From assembly GCF_027011145.1 (NCBI RefSeq), contig NZ_JALVAO010000016.1, positions 1 through 52,349 of the forward strand: a stretch of 52,349 nucleotides of DNA. The letters are read 5' to 3'. Positions 42,731 through 51,600 of the stretch are shown one piece after another. A program made the position numbers and the translations under genes. Positions within the stretch are counted from its first letter, which is position 1. The number at the start of each line of letters is the position of its first letter. Source of the DNA: Thermococcus sp. (lineage in GTDB: Archaea > Methanobacteriota_B > Thermococci > Thermococcales > Thermococcaceae). The notes below the pieces were generated by a model. The model did no database searches. It saw only the letters and a list, made by a program, of their open reading frames with translations, and was not told the origin of the DNA.

Positions 42731-43642
42731 TTGGCCCGGAGAGGCGTATCCACAATATTAATTGCAGTGGTTGAGAAGCTTGTTCCTGAAAAATATCTGA
42801 AGAGATATGAACTTTATATCTATTCGGCCGGGATAAACTTTCTAGCTGCTGAATATATAGTGATATCTCTCTTGGTTGGAATTATATTAAGTCTTATTGT
42901 TTCATTGATAGTAAATGGTTTTTATGGCTTTGTTGCTTTCCTTGTCAGCTTTATAGGAATGGCTTTTGTTTATCCTTACTGGAGAACAATTAGAAAGATT
43001 GAAGACATGGAACGAAACTTGCCAGATGCCTTCTTCTACTTAGCCAGCTCTTTAAGAGCGGGTATCTCTTTTTCAGAGGCACTGGAAGAACTCACCACTG
43101 CTAAATTTGGTGCCCTTACTGAAGAGTTCAAGAAAACAGTTGCAGAGATAAAAAAAGGCCGTTCAACAGTTGATGCTCTTAGAGCCTTTGCGATACGAAA
43201 CAGAAAATCACAGGTAATCTACCGCTCAATGATGATTATCATCGAGGCCCTTGAAAGAGGTGCGCCAATGAGTGATGTCTTGGTCTTTGTTGGTAATGAC
43301 GTTCGTGAAATCCTGAGAATAAAGCAGGAAAGGAAAGCTTCTACAGGAATGCAGGCTATGTTCTTTATAGTGACAAGTGGCTTTGTTGGTCCCCTTATTC
43401 TTGGGATTGTATCCAAGGTAATGACGTCAATGGCAGGTGCTGGGACGGGAGTGAATATCCCTGTCCAGTCAATAATGAACATACTATTTCTTTTTGTTAT
43501 AGTTCAAGCCTTCGTGTCGGGACTTGGAATAGGTGTAATAAGAGAAGGAAGCTACAGCTCCGGTCTGAAGTATGCTGCTCTACTTATTGCTATGGGCTCA
43601 GTTATCTTCAAGGGTGCTACCCTCATCAACATCGGCTTCTGA
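42731..43642 (+). CDS. Type II secretion/Tad platform membrane protein (GspF/TadC-like)
   Basis: A 303-residue relative of the preceding gene with the same layout: helices at about 35-75, a GspF domain (LASSLRAGISFSEALEELTT, then MIIIEALERGAPMSDVLVFV) and helices near the end. The TTG at 42731 is preferred because GGTGA lies five bases before it; the GTG at 42722 inside the stop of the previous gene is the alternative. Its 3' end overlaps the convergent FKBP gene by 45 bases. No prepilin peptidase or pilin gene follows in the window. Confidence 0.88.
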   Translation: MARRGVSTILIAVVEKLVPEKYLKRYELYIYSAGINFLAAEYIVISLLVGIILSLIVSLIVNGFYGFVAFLVSFIGMAFVYPYWRTIRKIEDMERNLPDAFFYLASSLRAGISFSEALEELTTAKFGALTEEFKKTVAEIKKGRSTVDALRAFAIRNRKSQVIYRSMMIIIEALERGAPMSDVLVFVGNDVREILRIKQERKASTGMQAMFFIVTSGFVGPLILGIVSKVMTSMAGAGTGVNIPVQSIMNILFLFVIVQAFVSGLGIGVIREGSYSSGLKYAALLIAMGSVIFKGATLINIGF

Positions 43643-44098
43643 CTTCTTTACCTCTATTACCTCGACTTCAAAAATCAGCGTTTTTCCTGCCAGCGGGTGG
43701 TTGAAATCGAGAGACACCAGGTTTTCTTTAACTTCAAGAATCTTCGCTATTCCCGAGTCAGTCATGACGTAGAGCCCCTCCTGCGGTTCGAGGCCGGCCT
43801 TGGTGAACTCCTCGACGGGAACCTTTATGACGAGTTCCGGGTTCGGCATGCCGTAGGCCTTCTCCGGAGGAACCGTGACGGTTTTCCTTTCACCGGGTTC
43901 CATTCCTATTAGGGCCTCGTCCAGGCCCGGAATTATCTCGCCGACGCCAATTCTGGCCCACATAGGGCCGTACTCCCTCTCTTCGACGTAAATACCGTGT
44001 TCCTTGGCGAGCTCTTCAATGCTCGTGTCAAAAACCTCGCCGTTCTCGAACCTTCCGATGTAGTTGAAAAGAACGTAATCTCCAGCTTCAACCTTCAT
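43598..44098 (-). CDS. FKBP-type peptidyl-prolyl isomerase (SlyD-like)
   Basis: A 166-residue enzyme that speeds proline isomerisation and acts as a chaperone. The FKBP part (NYIGRFENGEVFDTSIEELA, IGVGEIIPGLDEALIGMEPG) is interrupted by an IF/flap insert (MPNPELVIKVPVEEFTKAGL to FNHPLAGKTLIF) as in SlyD and archaeal short FKBPs. The tail is acidic. ATG 44098 is preferred over TTG 44113 by homology to MKVEAGDYV-type starts. A TATA-like GTTATAAAGGG (about 44139-44149, minus strand) is its promoter. The gene end overlaps the platform gene. Confidence 0.92.
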   Translation of the reverse strand: MKVEAGDYVLFNYIGRFENGEVFDTSIEELAKEHGIYVEEREYGPMWARIGVGEIIPGLDEALIGMEPGERKTVTVPPEKAYGMPNPELVIKVPVEEFTKAGLEPQEGLYVMTDSGIAKILEVKENLVSLDFNHPLAGKTLIFEVEVIEVKKSEADVDEGSTLEDN

Positions 44099-44233
44099 TT
44101 CCTTCAACTCCAAAATTGCTTCACTGGAGACTTACTCCGTCCCTTTATAACTCTTTGGTCTGCGTGTTCCGTGTCCTGTCCAGTCTTTGAATCCTCCCGA
44201 AGGAGACAAAAAGGAACGATAAGTTTCACGAGT

Positions 44234-44725
44234 TCATTCCTCTGGGAGGATGTAATAGACGTAGTGGGGCCTGTTGGTCACATCGTCAATGAAAATTACT
44301 GTTCCGTTCCTTGGGGGCTTCAGATAGTGGACTTCTCCCTTCCTTGTTGTTACCGCCGCGAAGGCGTCTCCGGTTCTAACTCGGTTTCCAACGTTCGCTA
44401 TCAGGGTTTTTGTAAAGCCCTCCACTGGGAGGAGCATCAGCTCATCGTCTCTTTTGAGGTAAATCCTCGTCCTTCCATCAGGGAGAACCAGTATCGCATC
44501 GGCGTTCATTCTATTGGTTGTCCTGTCAACGTAAAGGTAAAAGCGGTCGTAAATCTCTTTTATCAGGAACCTTGCGTTTTCACTGATGAAACCCGGCAGT
44601 TTATCGCCTTTTCTGAGCCAAACTTCTACGTTGCCATCTATTATTACACAGTCCCTCGTTATTTTTCCGTTTTCAACGCATTCCTCCTTTCTTCCCTCCA
44701 CGTAGAGCCTGGGAAGTTTTTCCAT
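44234..44725 (-). CDS. DUF2118 family protein
   Basis: A 163-residue protein starting MEKLPRLYVEGRKEECVENG, of the archaeal family DUF2118, which has a biotinyl/lipoyl-like C-terminal domain (IANVGNRVRTGDAFAAVTTR, KGEVHYLKPPRNGTVIFIDD) but lacks the lysine-carrying MKM-type motif. Function unknown. The ATG has GGTGAGAAC before it. It is a single gene. Confidence 0.82.
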   Translation of the reverse strand: MEKLPRLYVEGRKEECVENGKITRDCVIIDGNVEVWLRKGDKLPGFISENARFLIKEIYDRFYLYVDRTTNRMNADAILVLPDGRTRIYLKRDDELMLLPVEGFTKTLIANVGNRVRTGDAFAAVTTRKGEVHYLKPPRNGTVIFIDDVTNRPHYVYYILPEE

Positions 44726-44796
44726 GTTCTCACCTGTGTTTTTCCTTGTCCGTAAACCTTTTAAACTTCTCCTATTACTAAGCCCCGTGGCTTAAA

Positions 44797-45720
44797 ATGT
44801 CCCTTAGAGCCAAGTTTATTGTGTTGCTGATAATAACGGTAATTTTGATGTCTTTTCTAATGAACAGTTATTCCTTCTCAGCTCCGCACAAGAAGAACCC
44901 TATAGCTCTCGATTTTTTGACAATCATAGTATTTGTTGGTGTTTTTGTTGGCCTGTTAATTTTTATAGTTCTAGCTCTCTATGTAAAGGATATACCTGGA
45001 GCAGAAAGTAGAGTTAATCTTAAACTTGGAGATGCAGTGTCAATTAGAGATATTGCTCTATTTTTGTTTTACAACTCCCTCCTAAGTACGTCCTGGGTTA
45101 TTATGATGATGAGGATAACAGCAAGTATTAGAAACAATAACAATGTTACCAATGTCTCAATTTACAGAGGTAACAACACAACGCTTTTAAATAATTCAAA
45201 TAATTCCTCTGTTGTTCCCCCTGTGAGACCTCTTATTGAAGGGGGAGGAAATGGTAATTATACGACAAAATTTTTAAACAATCCAATTGCAACGCACCTG
45301 TGGCTAGTTTTTCTTTTACCGATTTTCCTTGGACTGGTTTATCTTGGCTATTATTACTATCGTCTTGGTCAAGAAGAACTTAAAAGAAAGAGAAAAATTG
45401 AGAAGGCAATTGAATTCGATAGGAAGCTGAACGAGTTCGGCCTTGAAAGGTTCTCAAACCCAAGGGAGGCTATAGTTGAGATATACAAGAACGCCGTCCT
45501 ATGGTTAGAAGGCCTTGGAATTCCTTATAGGGAGAGCTGGACTCACTGGGAGCATGCAGAGCACGTTAAATACATGCACGAGGCCTTTGTTGAATTGGCG
45601 AAGCTCTTCGAGAAGGCAAAATACGCCCCCGAAAGAATTGAGTGGAGAGATGCTGAGAAAGCTCTTGAGATTTATAACAGACTGAGGGGGAAAGCCCGTG
45701 AGATTGCCAAAATGGATTGA
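44797..45720 (+). CDS. Membrane protein with DUF4129 domain
   Basis: A 307-residue protein with helices at about 8-28, 42-63, 83-106 and 170-192, an outer loop (about 108-165) very rich in Asn with several N-glycosylation sequons, and a cytoplasmic C-terminal DUF4129 domain (NPREAIVEIYKNAVLWLEGL, YAPERIEWRDAEKALEIYNR). DUF4129 proteins typically accompany MoxR and DUF58 genes, as here. There is no ribosome binding site; the TATA-like CTTTTAAAC lies about 35 bases upstream. It overlaps the next gene by 23 bases. Confidence 0.82.
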   Translation: MSLRAKFIVLLIITVILMSFLMNSYSFSAPHKKNPIALDFLTIIVFVGVFVGLLIFIVLALYVKDIPGAESRVNLKLGDAVSIRDIALFLFYNSLLSTSWVIMMMRITASIRNNNNVTNVSIYRGNNTTLLNNSNNSSVVPPVRPLIEGGGNGNYTTKFLNNPIATHLWLVFLLPIFLGLVYLGYYYYRLGQEELKRKRKIEKAIEFDRKLNEFGLERFSNPREAIVEIYKNAVLWLEGLGIPYRESWTHWEHAEHVKYMHEAFVELAKLFEKAKYAPERIEWRDAEKALEIYNRLRGKAREIAKMD

Positions 45721-46141
45721 AACGTTCAAGGGCAGGCTAATGGTTGCTGGGTTCTTAATTTTTCTCTCAGTCGTTCCTGGAGAGTACTACATCAGGTGGA
45801 TTGCAGTATTCAGTTTGGCAGTGTTCCTTGGAATTGTACTATTAAACGAGGATGTTCACATTCAACAAGCTAGAATGAGGAATAATCCTGCTACTAATCC
45901 TCTTAAACCTGATTTTGAGAGAGCTTTAGTAATTGTTAAACGAGCTCAAAAGGGCACGAGAAAGCTTGCCGAGGAAGAGCTCCTCGAGATACTCTATACT
46001 CTCTACGATGGAAAATACAGCTATCAAGAGTTACGTTCAAATCCTCCCCCTGCTTTGAAGGCTTTTTACTCTTCCCCCGATCCCTACGAGGGCCTAAAGC
46101 AGGCCCTAAAAATTTTGGAGGCTGAGCTAAATGAAGATTGA
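45698..46141 (+). CDS. Small membrane protein of the MoxR operon
   Basis: A 147-residue protein with two close N-terminal helices (about 14-50) and a helical cytoplasmic domain of about 90 residues (FERALVIVKRAQKGTRKLAE, DPYEGLKQALKILEAELNED). No known family. The GTG start lies 11 bases after a G-rich run, overlaps the DUF4129 gene, and its end overlaps the MoxR gene by 11 bases, so it is an obligate part of this operon. Confidence 0.75.
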   Translation: MRLPKWIETFKGRLMVAGFLIFLSVVPGEYYIRWIAVFSLAVFLGIVLLNEDVHIQQARMRNNPATNPLKPDFERALVIVKRAQKGTRKLAEEELLEILYTLYDGKYSYQELRSNPPPALKAFYSSPDPYEGLKQALKILEAELNED

Positions 46142-47084
46142 AGATGTCCACGAAAAGTCAAACCTCGTTCTCAACGAAGTCGGTAAGGCTATAGTGGGAA
46201 AGAGAAACGTACTGAGAATGATACTCACAACGATTCTAGCCGATGGCCACATCCTTATTGAAGACTTGCCGGGACTCGCCAAGACCTTGATGGCCAAGAG
46301 CTTTGCCAAAGCCCTTGGTCTCGAGTTCAAGCGTGTCCAGTTCACCTCCGACTTGCTTCCCAGTGACATACTTGGCGTCTCAGTCTTCAACCAGAAAACG
46401 CTGGAGTTCGAGTTCAGAAAGGGGCCCGTCTTCACCAATATCCTTCTCGCGGATGAGATAAACCGCTCTCCGCCGAAGACCCAGTCGGCTTTACTGGAAG
46501 CGATGCAGGAACGGCAGGTTACCGTTGAGGGAAAAACCTACGAACTTCCCAAGCCCTTTGTGGTCATAGCGACCCAGAACCCCATAGAGCAGGAGGGAAC
46601 CTATCCCCTGCCAGAGGCCCAGCTGGACAGGTTCCTCGTCAGGTTGCGCGTTGGCTATCCGACGTTTGAGGAGGAAAAGGAAATCCTCAGGAGGAGAATC
46701 GAGCGCAGAAAGGACGAGGCCGACGTGAGGCCCGTCGTCACTCCTGAGGAACTCATAGAGATGCAAAAAGCAATTGAGGACGTCTACATAAGCGAGCCCA
46801 TACTCGATTACATCGTCAGCATCGTGGACATTACAAGAAAAGACAAGAGGAGCGTTGAGATAGGAGCCTCTCCAAGGGGTAGCCTCGCCTTGCTGAAGCT
46901 GTCCAGGGCCTACGCGGCTATAGAGGGCAGGGACTACGTGATTCCCGACGATGTGAAGGCCGTAGCCGTTCCGGCGCTGAGCCACAGGCTAATCCTCAAG
47001 CGCGAGCTCTGGTACACGAGGGTTTCCCAGGAGAGCGTCATGGAAAAGCTACTCGAGAAGGTTCCCGTTCCCAAGTTCGAGTGA
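46131..47084 (+). CDS. MoxR-family AAA+ ATPase
   Basis: A 317-residue AAA+ ATPase, a chaperone class that matures or activates partner complexes, often together with DUF58 proteins that act through a von Willebrand-like domain. Motifs: the P-loop variant EDLPGLAKTLMAKSFAKALG, Walker B ILLADEINRSPPKTQSALLE, sensor ATQNPIEQEGTYPLPEAQLD and the arginine finger region. ATG 46131 has GGAGG upstream. Spacing and overlaps place it in one operon with the flanking genes. Confidence 0.94.
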   Translation: MKIEDVHEKSNLVLNEVGKAIVGKRNVLRMILTTILADGHILIEDLPGLAKTLMAKSFAKALGLEFKRVQFTSDLLPSDILGVSVFNQKTLEFEFRKGPVFTNILLADEINRSPPKTQSALLEAMQERQVTVEGKTYELPKPFVVIATQNPIEQEGTYPLPEAQLDRFLVRLRVGYPTFEEEKEILRRRIERRKDEADVRPVVTPEELIEMQKAIEDVYISEPILDYIVSIVDITRKDKRSVEIGASPRGSLALLKLSRAYAAIEGRDYVIPDDVKAVAVPALSHRLILKRELWYTRVSQESVMEKLLEKVPVPKFE

Positions 47085-47093
47085 GGGGTGAGT

Positions 47094-48389
47094 ATGAGAA
47101 TTTTCGGCTTTGGAGGATTTCAGTACCAGCCTTCGATCGTTCTGCTAGAAAAGCACGTGGAACAGGAGGTTTCCCCGACATCAAAGCTGGCCCTCTATTT
47201 AGTGGCCCTCTGGGTTATTCCGACCTTTTCGTTTCTCCTTCTCCGGTGGAATCTGGTCTACCTTGTCCTACCCTATCTGACGCTCCTGTCAGTCTCGTAT
47301 CTCTTCTTCAAACCAAAGGGAAAAGTTGAAATCTGGCGTGTCGTTAGTCACAACCGCTTCCTTGAGGGGCAGGAGGTTGAAGTAGAGGTCCACGTGAAAA
47401 CGGACTTTCGTGTCGATTACCTCCACGTTCACGATCTTGTGCCGGGACTTGAGGTGATTGGAAGTCCAGAGAAGGTCTTTTCCTTAAGACCTTGTGAAGA
47501 GGGCGTTTTTAAATACAAGGTTAAAGTTAAACGTGGAATCCATAAGTTTGAGGGTTTTAATGTTTCCTATCGCGATCCCCTTGGCTTCTTCTCGTCAGAT
47601 AGATTTGTTGACCACTTTACCGAAATAGTAGGCGTTCCAGTTCTGTATGAAGTTCAAACACCGTACTCAACCAAGGGAACCAAGATAACGATAGGCCCAC
47701 TTCCTTCCCCTCTCACCGGCGGTGGCATCGAGTTTCATGCTATCAGGGAGTATCAGCCTGGCGATCCTCTTAAAGTCATAAACTGGAAGGCCACCGCGAG
47801 AACGGGGAAGATAATGGCCAACGAATTCGAAAGTGAGAGGAAAGTTGACGTAGTTTTTGTCGTCGATGCCTCGAGAATGAACGAACCCGTTTTTGACCAC
47901 CTAATCAGGGCCACAGCTTCGCTTATGCTTAATGCCCTGAACGATGGAACGAGCTTTGGACTCCTCTTAGCTGAGAGAGTTCCGCTGTGGGTTCGCGTTG
48001 ACTATGGCAAGAGGCACTTCTTCAAATGCATTGATTTCCTGAGCACCGCGAGGCCCGACAACAACAACTTCATCGCCTACCAGGTGGAACATCTTGTTAA
48101 GACTTCCCTTCCCCCGAGGGCCCAGATTGTTTACCTATCTCCTCTCCTGACAGAGGAGAGCAGAAACGCTCTAAAAACCCTTGCCCGCTATGGCTACAGC
48201 GTTGTTGTCATAAGTCCGAACCCAAACAGCGTCTATGAGCCTAAAACCGAGGAGGAAAGAATAGCTATGGAACTCGTTCAGCTAAAGAGAAAGGTCATGC
48301 TCAGGAACCTTGCAGGCTACGGGATTATAATAGACTGGGACGTTAAGAAGCCCCTGAAGGTGGCAATAGCGGAGGTGCTCCGTAAATGA
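47094..48389 (+). CDS. DUF58 family protein
   Basis: A 431-residue protein with two N-terminal membrane helices (about 33-70), an immunoglobulin-like middle domain (EGQEVEVEVHVKTDFRVDYL) and the DUF58 motif FHAIREYQPGDPLKVINWKA followed by a von Willebrand A-like domain with VVFVVDASRMNEP, whose D-x-S-x-N-like site may bind metal. DUF58 proteins work with MoxR ATPases in cell-envelope or protein-maturation tasks. ATG 47094 is used; GTG 47088 is an alternative. Its stop overlaps the next start as ATGA. Confidence 0.9.
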   Translation: MRIFGFGGFQYQPSIVLLEKHVEQEVSPTSKLALYLVALWVIPTFSFLLLRWNLVYLVLPYLTLLSVSYLFFKPKGKVEIWRVVSHNRFLEGQEVEVEVHVKTDFRVDYLHVHDLVPGLEVIGSPEKVFSLRPCEEGVFKYKVKVKRGIHKFEGFNVSYRDPLGFFSSDRFVDHFTEIVGVPVLYEVQTPYSTKGTKITIGPLPSPLTGGGIEFHAIREYQPGDPLKVINWKATARTGKIMANEFESERKVDVVFVVDASRMNEPVFDHLIRATASLMLNALNDGTSFGLLLAERVPLWVRVDYGKRHFFKCIDFLSTARPDNNNFIAYQVEHLVKTSLPPRAQIVYLSPLLTEESRNALKTLARYGYSVVVISPNPNSVYEPKTEEERIAMELVQLKRKVMLRNLAGYGIIIDWDVKKPLKVAIAEVLRK

Positions 48390-48826
48390 TAGGGAAGTTT
48401 TTTAGGAATGTTTTTACTACTGGACTTTTTGTTCTCTTTGTTCTTTTCACTTATCTCGACTTTGGGATTAGTCCAGAAACTATGATTGTGTTAATTTTTA
48501 GCCTATTAACGCCTCTGTGGGAACTGGCGGGTTATTTTGCCCTAATGGCTCTCGGATTCTTTTTGGTCTACCGTTCAATAGGTGGGTTCGTTGGGCTCTT
48601 CACTTTGATCTTTGGTATACAGTACGTGGAATCAGTCTATCTAACCTTAAGGAACGCTCCTCCTGAGCATTACTACGTCCTCTTCGCCGGAACGCTCCTG
48701 GCCATCCCGGTTTACTACTTCGCCTACCTGCTGTCCCTCTACGTGCCAAGCCTTGTCAACACCGCAGTTGCCTCGGTGTTTATAGTCCTTCTCTACGTTC
48801 TGTTCTACATAATAGTTAGACGCTGA
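48386..48826 (+). CDS. Integral membrane protein at the end of the MoxR operon
   Basis: A 146-residue protein with four or five helices (about 12-27, 34-58, 60-78, 93-115 and 120-143) and hardly any soluble part. It begins within the ATGA overlap with the DUF58 gene, so it is translated together with it. Its end overlaps the convergent kinase gene by 11 bases. No family recognised. Confidence 0.75.
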   Translation: MIGKFFRNVFTTGLFVLFVLFTYLDFGISPETMIVLIFSLLTPLWELAGYFALMALGFFLVYRSIGGFVGLFTLIFGIQYVESVYLTLRNAPPEHYYVLFAGTLLAIPVYYFAYLLSLYVPSLVNTAVASVFIVLLYVLFYIIVRR

Positions 48827-49646
48827 TGCTCCAGCTCCCCTTCTTTTTCAAAACCTCCCTGGCCCGGGTAAGGCCGAGCTTGACGCAGTCATCGAGCCTT
48901 TTTCCCTTAACGAGCCCCGCCAAAAAACCGCCGGCAAAGGCGTCCCCGGCACCGGTTGGGTCTATTTCGCCCTCAACGGGCAGTGCTGGAAACTCATGGA
49001 AGTCACCGTCGTAAACCAGAATCCCCTTCTCGCCCCGCGTTATAACAACAAGGTCGGCTCCCCAGGAGTACAGCTTCTCGGCCGATTTCTTGACCTCGTT
49101 AAGGCCCGTTATCAGCTTTGCCTCCCTCTCGTTCGGAAAGATTATCTCGCTCCTTGAAACCAGCTCCCGCATCAGCGCGGGTTTTCTTCTGTAGTCGTCG
49201 TAATATGTCGGGTTAAAATCGAGACTTACCCGTTTTCCTTCCAGCCTTTTCATGGCCTTCAACTGCTCTTCCGGTGGAATCGGCGCTATATGAAAGAGCT
49301 CTGCCCCCATGTACTCCTCAGGAATCGGTGTTTCGCCCATATTCTCGGCGACACCAATCTCGACCGGCGACTCAACGCTTCCATCTTCCCTGTAAATCAC
49401 CCAGATGTGGATGGTCTTTCCCGGGAGAACCTGAACGCCCCTGATGTCAACGTATTGGGAGAGTTTTTCCAGCCATTCCCTCGGGAAATCCTCACCGATT
49501 TTAGTTACCAGGCCAACCTTCGCCCCTGCCAGGGAGGCCGAGGTGGCGACTGCCGCGGCCGCTCCGCCGGGCATGTCTACCCTTCTTCCGTCTGGAAACA
49601 CTATCGTGTCTATGGAGACGTGACCGAGGACAACAAGCTCGACCAT
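48816..49646 (-). CDS. PfkB-family carbohydrate or nucleoside kinase
   Basis: A 276-residue kinase of the ribokinase fold. Visible are the substrate region MPGGAAAAVATSASLAGAKV, the sequence SEIIFPNEREAKLITG and the ATP/anion-hole motif DPTGAGDAFAGGFLAGLVKG with the catalytic Asp. The family acts on sugars, nucleosides or fructose phosphates; the substrate cannot be set from sequence. The ATG has GGGAGGGG upstream. It is a single gene convergent to the MoxR operon. Confidence 0.9.
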   Translation of the reverse strand: MVELVVLGHVSIDTIVFPDGRRVDMPGGAAAAVATSASLAGAKVGLVTKIGEDFPREWLEKLSQYVDIRGVQVLPGKTIHIWVIYREDGSVESPVEIGVAENMGETPIPEEYMGAELFHIAPIPPEEQLKAMKRLEGKRVSLDFNPTYYDDYRRKPALMRELVSRSEIIFPNEREAKLITGLNEVKKSAEKLYSWGADLVVITRGEKGILVYDGDFHEFPALPVEGEIDPTGAGDAFAGGFLAGLVKGKRLDDCVKLGLTRAREVLKKKGSWSISV

Positions 49647-49720
49647 TCTACAACCCCTCCCTTAACTGGGGCCTTATGTTCTTTTGAGTTTTAAGTTAAG
49701 TGGTCGTGGTTTAAGCAGTT

Positions 49721-49732
49721 GTAACCGGTTAC
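49721..49732. promoter_or_regulatory. Perfect 12-base palindrome GTAACCGGTTAC
   Basis: It lies in the 218-base gap between the divergent kinase gene and the surface protein gene, about 75 bases before the kinase start. A perfect dyad of this length in a promoter region fits a dimeric regulator binding site. The rest of the gap is AT-rich, with TATA-like runs near 49786 and 49803 for the surface protein gene. Confidence 0.4.
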
Positions 49733-49864
49733 CTCTCCTCAAATTCGATTGTTTTGGAACTTTTTGTCCAGTTTATGTGTTGTATATTGACGAAAGGTTT
49801 TTGTATACGTAGTAATTGTTTGCATATGGCAACAGATAGATTTCCCTAACTGAAGGTGGTGAGA

Positions 49865-51496
49865 ATGCCAAAGCCTGTGGGCTACGTTTTTGTATTCCTC
49901 CTATTTGTTTCCTTGGTTTCAGCAGTTTACTCCGTCAACGCCCCGGGTGTGGTGTATGAGGTTAAATACTCGGTCATCTCAAACGGAACCGTCGCGTTGA
50001 TTCCCCTGTCCGTTTATCAGTACGACTTCCTCTACTATCCAAACGATTCACTGGCAAAGTTCGGAAAGTGGCACTATCTTCTATACTACAACGGTTCTCG
50101 CCTCTACCTCCTGAACTTTACCTATCTCCTGGCCCGCTCTCCCGGAGTTGCCTTCGTAAACGGAAGCTGGTATCTCAACGTCACAACTTACACATACTCG
50201 GGCACGGATAGCGCTGTCTACCGGCTGGACCCGGAGAATTTCTCCGTTGTTCCCGTAAAAACGAGTTGGTTCAAACTCTTGGAAGAAAACCATGTTGTTA
50301 GCGAGCTCAACGGCTGGAGGATAGTCGTTCCAAAGGACTTTGGCCCGCTAAACTCAAGCATCCCAACAGTTGACGTTGCAATTGCCAATACAGAGGAAAA
50401 CGCTCGGCTCTACCATGGCAGGGTTGTCTTGGCAAATTCTTCGGAGTTTCCCCTTTACTTCCTCCTCATGCGGGAAAACGAAATCCGGAACGTCACGCTC
50501 CTCTACGTTAACACAACCCCCACCTCGTGGACTGAATACGGCTCAAGGCTGGTGACGGGGCTGGCGGGCTTCTGGTTCCCGGATAATGTCAGAATAGTTA
50601 ACGTTGGCCCGGTCGCTAACGCATCCTCAGTTCCGCCGTGGGAGGTAGAGGTTATCAATGCCCGCTACTCCGTTGTTTCGAGCGGTAGGGATGCCATAAT
50701 CCACCTTTTTTTGGCTACGTTCGTCCCCTACTGCCCCCCGCTCCTCGTTGCCGGTGGTTTCGACTGCAGTAATCAGACCATGCTGACGTTGCTCGAGGGG
50801 TACGAGTATCTCTTTTACTACAACGGCTCCCACCTCTACCTTCTCAACCTAACGGGGGCCATCCCCACTCAGGAGGTGTCCCTCGAGGACTACAACGGTG
50901 CGGTCTTTGTCAACGGAAGCTGGTATCTTAACGTCACGGTTTTCAACTGGAGCACGCATGAATACGAGGACAAAATCTATCTGTTCGACCCGAGGGAGTT
51001 CTGCATTGAACCCGTCAACGTCAGCTGGTCCGGGCTCATGAAGAAAGCGAAGAACGCCGATTCGATAAACGGGTGGCGGATTGTAACGCATTACGAGAGG
51101 CAATCTGAGAAGTGGGAGCCGGCAGACGTTTACGGGGTCTGCGCATCCCCCTTTGAGGATGCCAAGCGGTTGGATTACCCCTGTGCAAGCCTGATAATCA
51201 AAAAATCTGGGGTCATTCCGGTTCAAATCACGCTTAAATGAGGTTCATACGCAAAGAACATAACTCTGCCCTACCTTGAGATGAACTCGACGGGCACATA
51301 CTACAGGCTCTCAAAAAGCGCCGTGCCCGTTAACGTGACCCTCTGTGAGAAGAAGGGTGCCTCCAAAACGCCGGCTCGTCTCGAAGAAAACAAGAACGGT
51401 GGGGAGAAAAAGACCCGCGGAATTTGCGGACCTGGGTTCGTGGCTCTGCTCGCGGTTCTTGCGTCGCTTATGAAAGGGCGCTCATCCGATGACTGA
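49865..51496 (+). pseudogene. CGP-CTERM surface protein with duplicated domain, interrupted by one in-frame TGA
   Basis: The frame encodes a signal peptide (VGYVFVFLLFVSLVSAVYSV), two homologous domains (about 25-250 and 260-505) and a CGP-CTERM anchor (GICGPGFVALLAVLASLMKG). The repeats align well, for example YNGSRLYLLNFTYL with YNGSHLYLLNLTGA, FVNGSWYLNVT in both, and LNGWRIV with INGWRIV. The single break is a TGA at 51239-51241; the same frame continues to 51496 through GSYAKNITLPYLEMNSTGTY and the sorting signal. In repeat 1 the residue aligned with the TGA is Arg, so a CGA-to-TGA change explains it. Without readthrough, a secreted protein without anchor is made. ATG 49865 follows GGTGGTGAG. 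Many N-glycosylation sequons fit an S-layer-associated protein. Confidence 0.82.
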
Positions 51497-51544
51497 ATTC
51501 TTTCCAATTAAGAACGTAGTAAAAAGTTTCCGAACCCTCGTTCA

Positions 51545-51570
51545 GATGCTCATCGAAAAGGTTTAAAAGT
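51545..51570 (+). promoter_or_regulatory. Carboxypeptidase promoter with an imperfect dyad
   Basis: GTTTAAAAGT (51561-51570) is the TATA region, 30-40 bases before the ATG. Just before it lies GATGCTCATCGAAAA (51545-51559), a word that also occurs exactly at 9002-9016 in oriC. Confidence 0.5.
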
Positions 51571-51600
51571 TAGGCTCCCAGAATTCAGGTGGTGATTAGC

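Noticed and set aside
51239-51241. TGA inside the surface protein considered as selenocysteine codon
   Set aside because: Thermococcales lack known selenocysteine machinery, and the aligned residue in the other repeat is Arg (CGA to TGA).
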